NCBI GenBank assembly: GCA_900095095.1
Contig: FMBT01000323.1
Location: 62,001-126,000, forward strand
Source: Fragilariopsis cylindrus CCMP1102
Taxonomy: Eukaryota > Bacillariophyta > Bacillariophyceae > Bacillariales > Bacillariaceae
Direction: 5' to 3'
DNA: 64,000 nucleotides
Positions within the stretch are counted from its first letter, which is position 1; each line of letters begins with the position of its first letter. The translations under genes and the position numbers were made by a program. Positions 44,842 to 55,029 of the stretch are shown one piece after another. Under the pieces are notes generated by a model. It saw nothing but the letters and a program-made list of their open reading frames with translations, did no database searches and had not been told where the DNA came from.

Positions 44842-46419
44842 TGCTATTTTTGTTATATCCGACACCGATCGATACAAAAAACAAAATTCTTCTGCCAGAA
44901 TGCTCTTTCTTTCTTTCCTTACTTGTTTACAGTAACAAAAGCTACCTCTGCTGTACCTCTATCGTCTAGTACCTGCCCTAATAATAATGCTACCGTATTG
45001 CTGCTTTTGCTTTGTGTATATATTTTATTTGTTGTTGCTTGTCGTGTGTTTCAAAAATCGAAACAATAAACAAGCCCAAAGACACCATAACAGGTGCATC
45101 AACGCAAGTGCCATCCATTTGATTCCACGTGGAATGCTAGATGTAGGCAGACTTCAAGACAGAGATTGTTTAGTCTCTTTAATAAAAAATTATCAGTTAA
45201 CTTTACGCGTAGTTTTTATTTTAAATAACGCGAAAGAACTAAATCATGTCCTGTGGTACTTCTCAACTTTCTGGCATTCTAACCCATCCTAGCATGTATA
45301 AAGTCTCGATCAGATGGTATAATCTGAGCTTAATATACATAGGGTGGATCCCTGGACCAAACTTTGGGGCGCTAGGTATGTTTTCTTTACACTGGAAGGT
45401 GGTAAAGGGTGTGATGCAGCCTGGGACACGGGAAAATGGCCCATTTGGGGGGGGGGGGGGGGTATGTGACCTAGTACACACTCAAAAAGATGAATTGTCC
45501 CAAAGTAAGCACATGGGGTTGACCATATACACCAAAGAGAATATAAACTTGGCAAGCTATAGGCAGGAACATGCTGATGTGAGCGCTAAAGGTGAAAACC
45601 CTGCTGTGGGGCCTAAATGACCCTTTTTGGGGCTTAGCACACCCTGACACCTTCCTAACCTCCCTAGAGCCCTAAGCAATAGTTGAACCTTGTACCCATA
45701 GTTATAATGTTGAGCTCCATACAATCTTTTAAGGTTATTAGGTCTGTATTGATGATGCATCACGGCCTTGATTACACATGCACTTGGCACTTCGAGAAAT
45801 TGTGTGTTTTAATAGCAATGGGTTTTGACCCGTGACATCCCAAATATATGTATGGTTACCTAGAAATGATATAATCCAAAACCTTTATGAATTAAGTTGA
45901 TGCCTAGCTATTTTATTTGGGACTCAGCATACCTGGTATGGGTGCAGTATCATCCCAACTATCTTTGCAACATGTGCATTTTGGGCCATTTTATGTCTAT
46001 TCTATTGTTCCCCGTCCCACTACACCACCAATATGGCAAATATTCCAAGCATTGTTGGTATATTTTGACCATACGCATATATGGAAGATATCTGGGTGTT
46101 AAAATCATAGTCCAATTCCTTTTTATCTTATTTCTGAATGATATTTTTGGGCATGGAAATATGACATGCTGGCCAAACTGCAATGTTTGTGTTCTGGAGG
46201 CAAGAATAAGGTAAGTATGTATGAGGGATCATGACCCTTGGTTCATCCCATTTAGGTATAAGATGGATGACTGGGTGGTATTTATGGTGCACCATGATGG
46301 TTCTAGAACCTAAGGAGAAGTTATTCATCTTACTATTCAAAGTTGTTTAATATTCCAATAAAGAAACATTTGAGAATTTGTGGAATGAGAAAATGATACC
46401 AATCAGAATTATTTTACAA
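44842..46419. other. Gene desert, left part
   Basis: No gene was recognised. 45447-45462 is a run of 16 G. Short Cys/Trp/His-containing frames occur on both strands but none continues. Composition resembles the relic region at 16.1-19.7 kb. Confidence 0.4.
45447..45462 (+). repeat. G16 homopolymer
   Basis: Sixteen consecutive G, unusual in this AT-rich DNA. It could form a G-quadruplex. Its exact length is at the mercy of sequencing. Confidence 0.8.
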
Positions 46420-47525
46420 GTGATGATGAACCACCAGGGATGTTAGAAGGCAAACACAATGTTCTAATACACTATATGGATGTTTGTGCACCCAACCCAT
46501 ATGGTGTTGTCCTCTGTAACCATTTCAAATGAAATATTTTGTTGTTCATTATTTCTGATCCAAAATCATGTTGTTTTTTGTGCCTGCCATAATAGCATTA
46601 TGAATTTTATTTCCTCAACCACACAAACAGAAAAGTGGTAGGAGGCAAATGCAATGTTCTAGTACACTATGTGGATGTTTGTGCACCTGACCCATCTGAT
46701 GTTGTCCTATGGAACCCTGTTATATGAGATATTTTGTGGTTCATTATTTCTGGTCCAAAATCATGTTGTTTTTTGTGCCTGCCATAATAGCATTATGAAT
46801 TTTATTCCTCAACCACACAAAGAGAAAAGTGGTAGGAGGCAAATGCAATGTTCTAGTACACTATGTGGATGTTTGTGCAACTGACCCATCTGATGTTGTC
46901 CTATGGAACCCTGTTATATGAGATATTTTGTGGTTCATTATTTCTGGTCCAAAATCATGTTGTTTTTTGTGCCTGCCATAATAGCATTATGAATTTTATT
47001 TCCTCAACCACACAAAGAGAAAAGTGGTAGGAGGCAAATGCAATGTTCTAGTACACTATGTGGATGTTTGTGCAACTGACCCATCTGATGTTGTCCTATG
47101 GAGCCCTGTTATATGAGATATTTTGTGGTTCATTATTTCTGGTCCAAAATCATGTTGTTTTTTGTGCCTGCCATAATAGCATTATGAATTTTATTCCTCA
47201 ACCACACAAACAGAAAAGTGGTAGGAGGGAAAACAATGTTCTAGTAAACTGTGTGAATGTTTGCACACCTGATCCATTTAGTGTTGTCTTCTGCAACCCT
47301 TCTATATGAGTTATTTAGTGGTTCATTTTGATTCAAAATCTTGTTATTTGTATTGTGTGCCTACCACATTAGCAAAATGATTTTTTTTCTGCATCCACAG
47401 GAACCAAAAACTTGTAGGAGGCTAGCACAATGTTCTAGTACACTATGCGGATGCTAGTGCATCCGACTCATCTGGTGTTGTCCTCTGCAACCCTTTCAAA
47501 TGAGATATTTTGTTGTGTGTACACA
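46420..47525. repeat. Tandem satellite, six copies of a 194-bp unit
   Basis: The anchor GTTCTAGTACACTATG or a variant recurs at 46461, 46656, 46850, 47045, 47238 and 47432, a period of 193-195 bp. Each unit contains CCCATCTGATGTTGTCCT, TATGAGATATTTTGTGGTTC, CAAAATCATGTTGTTTTTTG and CCATAATAGCATTATGAATT. Copies 2-4 are nearly identical, while copies 1, 5 and 6 are diverged. Frames of up to 83 codons repeat within it only because the unit repeats. Confidence 0.9.
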
Positions 47526-48550
47526 TACATTTTAAATCCCAAAAATATGTGCTGTGTGTGTGTGAGCCTACATTGTGAGATACCAGTAGACTTACAAGAC
47601 TGAGGAATACAACAGTCCTCCATCCAATAGGTCAATTGTAAACTTTCATACTTTGATTTTCCAAAAAAATGACTTTTTAGGTGTATATACTTGATGCTAA
47701 AGTTGTTATTATATACTACACTAACAAATACTAGTAAAATTTTGGGCATGATTTAGTTTTTATACTGAGAATTCATTTGGGGCTATTTTGTCCCTTAAAA
47801 ATATTTTTGTTTCCCCCAATACATTTTATCTTCGGGGCCTCCTCCTCTATGCTTATTTTGGGGGATTATTAATTATAGCCAGTCACTCTTACAGTATTAC
47901 TGACTGTAATTGAAGCAGAAGATACAAATTTATTTTTTGAAAGAAAAAACTATTATTCGCGAAATTCTAGATATGCATTGTCAGTTAGACTCACATACAG
48001 TCACAAAACGTTATCTGCTCTCATCGTGAACACTCATAGAATAAAAATACACTGTAATAATAGAGCCCTGCTCGCCTCTGTCGAAGAAAGAAGACATCAC
48101 GGTGTAACCACACGTCGGGGACGAGCGGAGAAGTGGGTATAATAACTACTGTATTATAACAGCACCGTGAACAACACAACACCGCGCCATGCAATAAGAG
48201 ATAATAGTATGGTGACGACTACGACTCGACTCACTCACTCAAGATGGCGACGACTACGTACTGTAATACAAAATTTCATCTCTTCGATGAGACCGTGGAC
48301 ACTCAACTCAACTCACTCGTGCAAAATAGCAATCACGCGTGATATTCACATTGACATTCTGAGTATAGATTGATACCATTATTTTTATTACTAGGTAGTA
48401 GTAGAGGCAGCAATAAACCAACACGGCAAAACAACAATAATAAACCAACAAAACATTGTTACAACCATATCCTTCTCATTTCTGCAATCATATTCATATA
48501 ATTCTCATTATTGTCACTATCGTTGTCAACACAAAACTAACAACAACAAG
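47526..48550. other. Gene desert, right part and F-box gene upstream region
   Basis: 47717-47775 carries an ACTAGTAAAATTTTGGGCATGATTTAG block, also found inverted inside the MITE-like element near 41391-41440. From about 48290 the sequence (CCGTGGACACTCA...ACTCGTGC) matches the region upstream of the second F-box gene near 52123. Confidence 0.5.
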
Positions 48551-49729
48551 ATGAATAGTAATCGTAAACGTCCTTCTACTCCTCTAGTACCCATTGACGA
48601 TGGAAGTTTTGCAGGTGGACCACGTCGTCAGAAGAAAGCAATGATCGCATCGTCAACATGGGAATTACTACTACCAGTTCCTGTAAGTATTGAAACTTTT
48701 AGTTGGTTAGATCAGGAAAATTTGATGAATTTAAGTTTAGTATCAAAAAAGTTCAATGGTATTATTGCTGTCGTCATAAGAAAGCAACGACCGCAACGAC
48801 GTCGTCAAAGGAAAGCAAGGATCGCATCTTTTTGGAATTTACTACTACCAGTTCCTGTAATTCACGAAACTATCAGTTGGTTAGATCAAGAGAGTTTGAT
48901 GAATTTATGTTTAGTTTCAAAAAAGTTCTATGATATTATTGCTGGTAATGAACCTGGAAATAAAAATAAAATTATTCCTGTATTTGAAGTCATAGGTAAA
49001 ACTTCACTAGAAACTTTGTTAAAAAATTTACGTGTTCATTTTAGGAACAAAGAGACAAGAAGCAAGTTACAATCTTATGTCATCATGAGGTTCAAGGATT
49101 TAGACAATTTTGAGTTTGATTATACTAGTGAATCAATCATGAAAAATATTCGAATAGCGAAAAAAGTTCAAATGAATGGAATTACATCGTTAGATCTTTC
49201 TTCAGGTTCACTTACAACAATCGAACCCTCCACATCCGCACTCTTCAGTATGTTGCCAAATTTACGTCAAGTCGATATGTCTAATAAGTATATCTCTCGG
49301 CATTGTATACATACGGAATTATTTAGGAGTTGTCCTTCTTTAGAAAAACTTACAATGCATAATAGTGCAGATTTTTGTCTAAGTGCATTCGGCATGGGAT
49401 TTACCAGTAGTATAAAAGAAATTTATATCGACAATTCGTATTTTGATGCCTATGAGAATGATGAACTTGTTCACATGGCAGACTTAAATGATCATCAAGA
49501 TACCTTCATGTTCCATTATTGTTGTAATGCTCTCGAACGTGTTTCGATCAGAAATATGAACCTTGATCTTATTTATAATGATGGGGAACAGTTTGCATTC
49601 AATCAAAATGCATGCATTAAATTTATTCGTAATGCTCCACAAACCTTACGTTGGTTTCGAAGTGATTTAACTCAAGAAAATATGGAGATGCTCCGAAAGG
49701 AACGACCAGGAATCGAATTATTAAATTGA
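48551..49729 (+). CDS. F-box/LRR-like protein with a duplicated F-box segment, 392 aa
   Basis: Single exon. The N-terminus carries two copies of an F-box-like helical motif: LLLPVPVSIETFSWLDQENL with MNLSLVSKKFNGII (about residues 38-72), and LLLPVPVIHETISWLDQESL with MNLCLVSKKFYDII (about 96-130). The second is followed by GNEPGNKNKIIPVFEV. The rest is LRR-like: SLDLSSGSL, MLPNLRQVDMSN, CPSLEKLTMHNS. It ends ALERVSIRNMN and LRWFRSDLTQENMEMLRKER. F-box proteins recruit targets to SCF ubiquitin ligases through Skp1. The LRR side would bind the target. The paralogue at 52359 has one F-box copy and the same remaining layout, so the extra copy arose by internal duplication here or was lost there. 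Confidence 0.7.
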   Translation: MNSNRKRPSTPLVPIDDGSFAGGPRRQKKAMIASSTWELLLPVPVSIETFSWLDQENLMNLSLVSKKFNGIIAVVIRKQRPQRRRQRKARIASFWNLLLPVPVIHETISWLDQESLMNLCLVSKKFYDIIAGNEPGNKNKIIPVFEVIGKTSLETLLKNLRVHFRNKETRSKLQSYVIMRFKDLDNFEFDYTSESIMKNIRIAKKVQMNGITSLDLSSGSLTTIEPSTSALFSMLPNLRQVDMSNKYISRHCIHTELFRSCPSLEKLTMHNSADFCLSAFGMGFTSSIKEIYIDNSYFDAYENDELVHMADLNDHQDTFMFHYCCNALERVSIRNMNLDLIYNDGEQFAFNQNACIKFIRNAPQTLRWFRSDLTQENMEMLRKERPGIELLN

Positions 49730-50085
49730 ACAGGATACATAGACAGACAAACAAACAAGAAACGTGTACATTTTAGATACAGTTTGAAACAACACATGAT
49801 GAACTAAAACGGGATGATATCTAGATCCTGATTACTGGAAGAAAACACGGAATGAATCGACTTGTATAATGAATAAGAGAAACGTGATGGACAACAGTTG
49901 TATACAACTCTGCACAGTGTACGGTTTTTAAGAAGATAGAAAATTACGATATATAGTAAGTTCTGTTTATAATTTTATGTACTGGGATGAATTGAAGTAG
50001 GAGTAAGGTGTTACTGTATATATATATATTCATTTCTGTTATTGTATCATTGCCTTGTCTTGTCTTGTCTCGTGCATGATTGTTA
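49730..50085. other. Intergenic between convergent genes
   Basis: 3' ends of the first F-box gene (+) and the small membrane protein gene (-) face each other. A TATATATATATA tract lies at 50018-50030. No further gene is seen. Confidence 0.5.
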
Positions 50086-50574
50086 CTACTGTAATCGTAG
50101 GTTCGTAGTGCATTCTTCTACTTCTTCTTCTTCCTTATCAATATCATTATCTTTCGTATCGTCGGTTATAATAATATTATCACTATCACTATTATTACTT
50201 TTATTACTGTTATTATTACTTTTAATACTACTGCGGCGTCGTTGTTTTTGTTGCTGCTGTTTCTCTAATTCATCATCTTCGTAGTCGTATTCGGTAATGT
50301 CTTCATTTAGAACTACTGTTGTTGCTACAGAATTAGTACCATCAGTAAAGTCGTTATTATCGTCATTGTCATTGTTCTTACGACAATAATAATAGCAATA
50401 AGAGAAAAAACAACAAAGCACAGCAATTAGAAGCCACCAGAAAACAAAAATTAGTCTATCGTGGTCGTCATCGTCTTCGTCGTCGTCGTTGTCATCATCA
50501 ACTGTATCATAAATTTGATTATAAAGACGAATATTAGCAAGTTCTTTTTCTTCTTGAGTCATTATGTTATCCAT
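50086..50574 (-). CDS. Small single-pass membrane protein with acidic flanks, 162 aa
   Basis: Single exon, ATG at 50574. An acidic stretch (TVDDDNDDDEDDDDHD) precedes one hydrophobic helix (LIFVFWWLLIAVLCCFFSY, about residues 41-59), immediately followed by CYYYCRK. The tail is Asn/Asp/Ser-rich with QQQQKQRRRSS and ends in an acidic EEEEVEECTT run. The Cys pairs beside the membrane could be palmitoylated (inference). No family is recognised. It lies between the tandem F-box paralogues in opposite orientation. Confidence 0.5.
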   Translation of the reverse strand: MDNIMTQEEKELANIRLYNQIYDTVDDDNDDDEDDDDHDRLIFVFWWLLIAVLCCFFSYCYYYCRKNNDNDDNNDFTDGTNSVATTVVLNEDITEYDYEDDELEKQQQQKQRRRSSIKSNNNSNKSNNSDSDNIIITDDTKDNDIDKEEEEVEECTTNLRLQ

Positions 50575-50589
50575 CACGTATAATCAAAT

Positions 50590-52358
50590 AACTTCTTTTC
50601 TTTCGAATTTCGAATACAAAAAGGTTGTATGTATGGGGAAAGGAATGTTTTGTCTTGCTTGGTTCTATAGAATATAAAAAAGGTGTATGTATGTATGGGG
50701 AAGGGAATGTTTTGTTCTGCTTCGTTTTGTAGAAGTCATTATCATTTCTCACGATGCTAGCTGCTACAACTAACTTCTTACGAAATACGATTCAACATTA
50801 GTACTCAAGCAATTTTGATCATTCGAGTTCTTATCTTTGGAGGGATTCATTAAGCTAGCTTCGAAAATTTAGAAATAATGAGGGAAAATTGAATCGTCAT
50901 TATATATTGAAAAGTGTACGTAGTTGAAGGGCGAAGTGGACGTAACAAAGAACAATAGCTTCACCTCAGATCGTTAAAAATAACAACCAAGATTGCACCT
51001 TCCTTAGGGATTTGTTCAATATAGTATGTGTCTCGTCCATTTGATAACCACTCAACCACTCAACCAATCTGATTCTGATACACTAGAACAGTATGGCAAT
51101 TTTTATGCATACAGAATAAATCAATATCAAATGCCATCACCCTAACCAATATGACTGCACCACAGTATTCGGTGATATAAATTAACTACTCAAAAAATGA
51201 GCCACCACAATTTTAAAATGTGGCGCGGCACAAAACATTTGGCACGAACACATTTCCACGAGCGCCATAAGTGACGATTCAATTCTTCATTTAATTAGGC
51301 ACGTGTCAAGTACAAAACTTTCGTAAACACATTGTTATTCCTGAGTCACTTCTGTTCTTTTGAATTTCGAATAAAAAAAAAGTTGTATGTATTGGGAATG
51401 GAATGTTTTGTCTTGCTTGGTTTTATAGAAGTCATTGCGTAATTTTACGATGCTATGCTGCTGCGATACCGACTTTCGGTATTTAAATGATGATGTCTGT
51501 GTTCTGCGACAACTAAATTCTTACGAAAAATACGATTAAACATTGGTACTCGTAAATTTTGAAGTATTCGGGTTCTTATTTTTGGAGGAATTGATTGATT
51601 CTAACTCTTGCGGATTGAGAAGTAGCTTGTGTCATTATCCAAGCTTCGAAAATGTAGAAATAATGAGGTAAAAATGAATCGTAAAAATTGAAAAATATAT
51701 GTGGATGAAGGGCAATACAAAAGCTTTTGTAGAAAGTAGTTGCGGCTACCGAATGGAAGTATTTGTGAGATACATATCTTAGTCCCTTTTATTCTTCGTT
51801 GTGTCCTTCCAACTAAAGATACGGAAACCGTGCATATTATATTTTTCTCGTTGCATTTTTTCGCTTCGATAATGTTTTCATTTATCATTTGTCGAAATGC
51901 TCATTGATCACGATCGCCGTGGCGTTTTGCTTATTGTTGTCAGTTGCTTTATCATCGAATTAAAGTATGTAAAAGATGGAAGGGAAGAAAACGGAGTACA
52001 GTAACGTGTCTGTGAACACTACGCGTAATACCCAGCCACCGCTACATACTGGTGGCGACACACACACAAGAAATAATATTCATGATGATACGTAAGTTCA
52101 AAATTTTCTCTTTGTAACATAACCGTGGACACTCACTCGTGCTACCATTCTTTTTCTATAGCAGATGCAACACGCAATAGAACATGGCAGCAACAAGATA
52201 ACAAAACATTCTTACAGCACTTATTTCTTCATTCTGCCATTCTTCCATAAATCATCCTTTGACATCCTAAATTACTATATACTACTCGTCCCTTATTACC
52301 GATCCAATCTTAACAATCATCATCGTCAAAATCGAAGCCAAACATTACAGTAAGAAAA
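50590..52358. repeat. Spacer with duplicated segments between the F-box paralogues
   Basis: A unit containing GTTGTATGTAT..GGGGAA.GGAATGTTTTGT.TTGCTT.GTT appears at about 50622-50672, 50683-50735 and 51380-51430. A second, longer segment at about 50776-50940 (GATTCAACATTAGTACTC, then TAGAAATAATGAGG) recurs diverged at about 51525-51715. The order is the same, so the spacer itself has been duplicated. No gene is called here. Confidence 0.65.
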
Positions 52359-53438
52359 ATGCCACGAGCTAACAACAAAAAGAATAATAGGCGTAAACAT
52401 ACTCCTCTACCACCTAATGGTATTGCGAGTAGAACACGATGTCAAAAAAATAATGATATTAAAGCAGCTACACTTATTGCGATGAGGCATGCGATAGCAA
52501 CACGACGTCTACCTATTGATGTTATTGCGAGTGGCACACGACATCAAGAAAATGATATTGCAGCAGCTTTGGATATTCCAATCCCAATTATTATTGAAAT
52601 TATTAGTTGGATCGATCAAGAAAGTTTGATTAATTTGAGTCTGGTATCAAAACAGATGCATGATATTATTCGTGATGAACCTGGTAATAAAAATAAAATC
52701 ATTTCTGTATTCGAAATTAGAGGAAGTTCGAGACTAAACCTCATTCCAAATTTACGCGGATATTTCTTGAACGAGAAGACAACGAAAAGATTACAAAGTT
52801 ACCACATAATGACATTCAAGGATCTACACAAGTTGAATTCTGTTTTTCTTGCTCAATCACTCACTTTCGTGGGAAGTGATGATTTTCATATGAATGGAAT
52901 TACGTCGTTAAATTTCACTTCACCTTCTCAAACACTCTTTGGCCTCCCATCCACCATCATGAAGATGTTGCCAAAACTACGTGAGGTCGATCTTTCTGGT
53001 ACAATTGTTAACAATCATATCCTTCATGAATTATCAAATAATTGTCCTCTTCTGGAAAAAGTAGTAACTTCGTCTCATAATCGTTATGCAAAAATCAATT
53101 TGAGTACACTCACCATGTCAGATTCCCGTTACCTAAAAGAAATTCACATGAATAATGTATTTGTCATCATAGATCTCCGTGATGGAAAGAAAATGGCGGA
53201 CTTAAATAACCATCGAGAGATATTTATATTCCATCATTGTTGCAAGGCTCTCGAACGTGTTTCGATTCTGAACATGAAATTTGGCCTCCAACACCCTTAT
53301 TTGTCAACTTTCATACAAAATGTATTGATTAAGTTTGTTCGTAACGTTCCATCTTTACGTTGGTTTCGAAGTGATTTAACATCAGAAAATATGACAATGT
53401 TGCGAATGGAACGACCCGAAATCGAATTTTTGAACTAA
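52359..53438 (+). CDS. F-box/LRR-like protein, tandem paralogue of 48551-49729, 359 aa
   Basis: Single exon. A basic Asn/Lys/Arg N-terminus with two GTRH/SRTRCQENN-like repeats precedes one F-box segment (IPIPIIIEIISWIDQESLIN, LSLVSKQMHDII, about residues 72-105). DEPGNKNKIISVFEIRG follows, matching the first gene. LRR-like blocks (MNGITSLNFTSP, MLPKLREVDLSG, NCPLLEKVVTSS) lead to ALERVSILNMKFG and LRWFRSDLTSENMTMLRMER. By eye, about half the residues in the LRR half are shared with the first copy. Same strand, 2.6 kb apart, with related upstream DNA: a tandem duplication of gene plus flank. Likely substrate receptor of an SCF ubiquitin ligase. Confidence 0.7.
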   Translation: MPRANNKKNNRRKHTPLPPNGIASRTRCQKNNDIKAATLIAMRHAIATRRLPIDVIASGTRHQENDIAAALDIPIPIIIEIISWIDQESLINLSLVSKQMHDIIRDEPGNKNKIISVFEIRGSSRLNLIPNLRGYFLNEKTTKRLQSYHIMTFKDLHKLNSVFLAQSLTFVGSDDFHMNGITSLNFTSPSQTLFGLPSTIMKMLPKLREVDLSGTIVNNHILHELSNNCPLLEKVVTSSHNRYAKINLSTLTMSDSRYLKEIHMNNVFVIIDLRDGKKMADLNNHREIFIFHHCCKALERVSILNMKFGLQHPYLSTFIQNVLIKFVRNVPSLRWFRSDLTSENMTMLRMERPEIEFLN

Positions 53439-55029
53439 ACAATCTTAACCAAAAATAAATGCATGAATTAAATTGTTATATTTATAATGTACAGTACATT
53501 TATGACAACAACAAAAACTAGAACCAAAGAAACGATATGATATTTGAATACTGGACCAATAAAACACGGAACTGAAATATTAAGATAGAGAAATGCACTG
53601 AACAATAGCGGGATGATAAGACATGATATGATATAGTATTTTTACGACCCTATACTGAAGTTGATTTACAGTGATAGGTACATAGTATTCGGTTTTAGAC
53701 AGACAAAAATAAAGTATTTATAAAAATTTAATTATGTATTTTACCATTTATATCTTCTCTACACTTTTTTTTCACTGATAACGTGTACGTTTTATTAGAT
53801 GGTGGGAGGATAATGGGTAGTATTGTACACGCATTTTGGTTGTAATTGCACCTTTGAAACTGTACTGTACTGTACTGTACTCGTATTAATCAATCACTGA
53901 TTTTTTAAATTGTCTGTATTCGTATGAGAATCAGTTAGCGATGTCATACGCGAGTCAGTCGATGAGGAAGTGGTTGATATGGTTTGTGGATTAGATGGTG
54001 AGGTAGTAGGATATGAAGGTAGGACATTATGTGGATGAAACAATTCCTGGGTAACCACCCGAACCTAGGAGATGAAGTAGGACCACCAACTGGATATCGA
54101 TCGACATGGACACACACAACGGGGTGGCTTATTTTGAATCTTTGGTTGACGACAATTTTATTAATTTTTTAAAAGAGAGATCTATATTCAATTTTCTAAC
54201 TTCAATACTACGATTAGTAGTGGTGTTGGTATATTCTTGTTGCCTCCTCTCATACTTTACGTGAATGTTTCTAAAAAACAATACACTCATTTTTGTAGAA
54301 TACTGGAAAACGCTGTCCGATCCACCATCAACAACGGTACACTGAGATGATTAATCGTCAGATAGAGAAATCTATATCGAGGAAAGGAAAAAAAGAGACG
54401 AACATCAGGCATAGAACATATAGAAAAGGATAAAGTTACAGAACGATCATTCGAATCTTCAAACGATGAAATCGTTTCAGTAGCAGGAACAACAGGACAA
54501 CACGGAGAATGTACATTACACCAGCATACAAGTACCAACCATACTATAACGAAAATCTGCAGCAGCTGTTGAGAAGCCAGATGAAAATAATAATAACGAG
54601 TCTCAGCAATAGCAACAGCGGTACTGTCAAGATCAACGGCCGAATCTGATAAGGTAAATATGAGCATCGTTACGACAACAACAACAATGACGACCACTAC
54701 TGCTTTGGAATCTACATCATATGATCGATTGATAGAAATTAAGCAGCATTCTCTTGACCCACGTACTAGACGAACGGTAGTAATAGAAACAGATATCCGC
54801 AGATACAAATTAATGTTAAAAGATAGCGGCCTTCTCCTTGTGAACAAAAGTTACGAATCAATCTCTCCAGAACTAATTCTATAGTAATTCATGCCAATCT
54901 TAATTACAGTTAATAGATTTAAAAAGAAAATGCTAAGACAATGTTTATAGAAAAAGTTTTATGAGATACACTGTAGAAAATTAGGATGTAATACTGCCAT
55001 GGTAAATATACATAGCCTGAAAGATATTT
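53439..55029. other. Intergenic; possible small gene remains at 54.3-54.9 kb
   Basis: A (TACTG)n run is at 53862-53880. A plus-strand frame at 54660-54884 reads STSYDRLIEIKQHSLDPRTR and continues RTVVIETDIRRYKLMLKDSG, with some protein-like texture. A minus frame of 186 codons overlaps it (54287-54847) with a Val-rich segment. Neither matches a family, they exclude each other, and splice sites around them are not convincing, so neither is called as a gene. Confidence 0.35.

Noticed and set aside
46669-47309. Two similar short frames starting MWMFV
   Set aside because: They recur only because they lie in the 194-bp satellite and break at each unit junction.
54287-54884. Overlapping frames on both strands
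   Set aside because: Neither shows a family motif, signal or convincing splice site, and they exclude each other.
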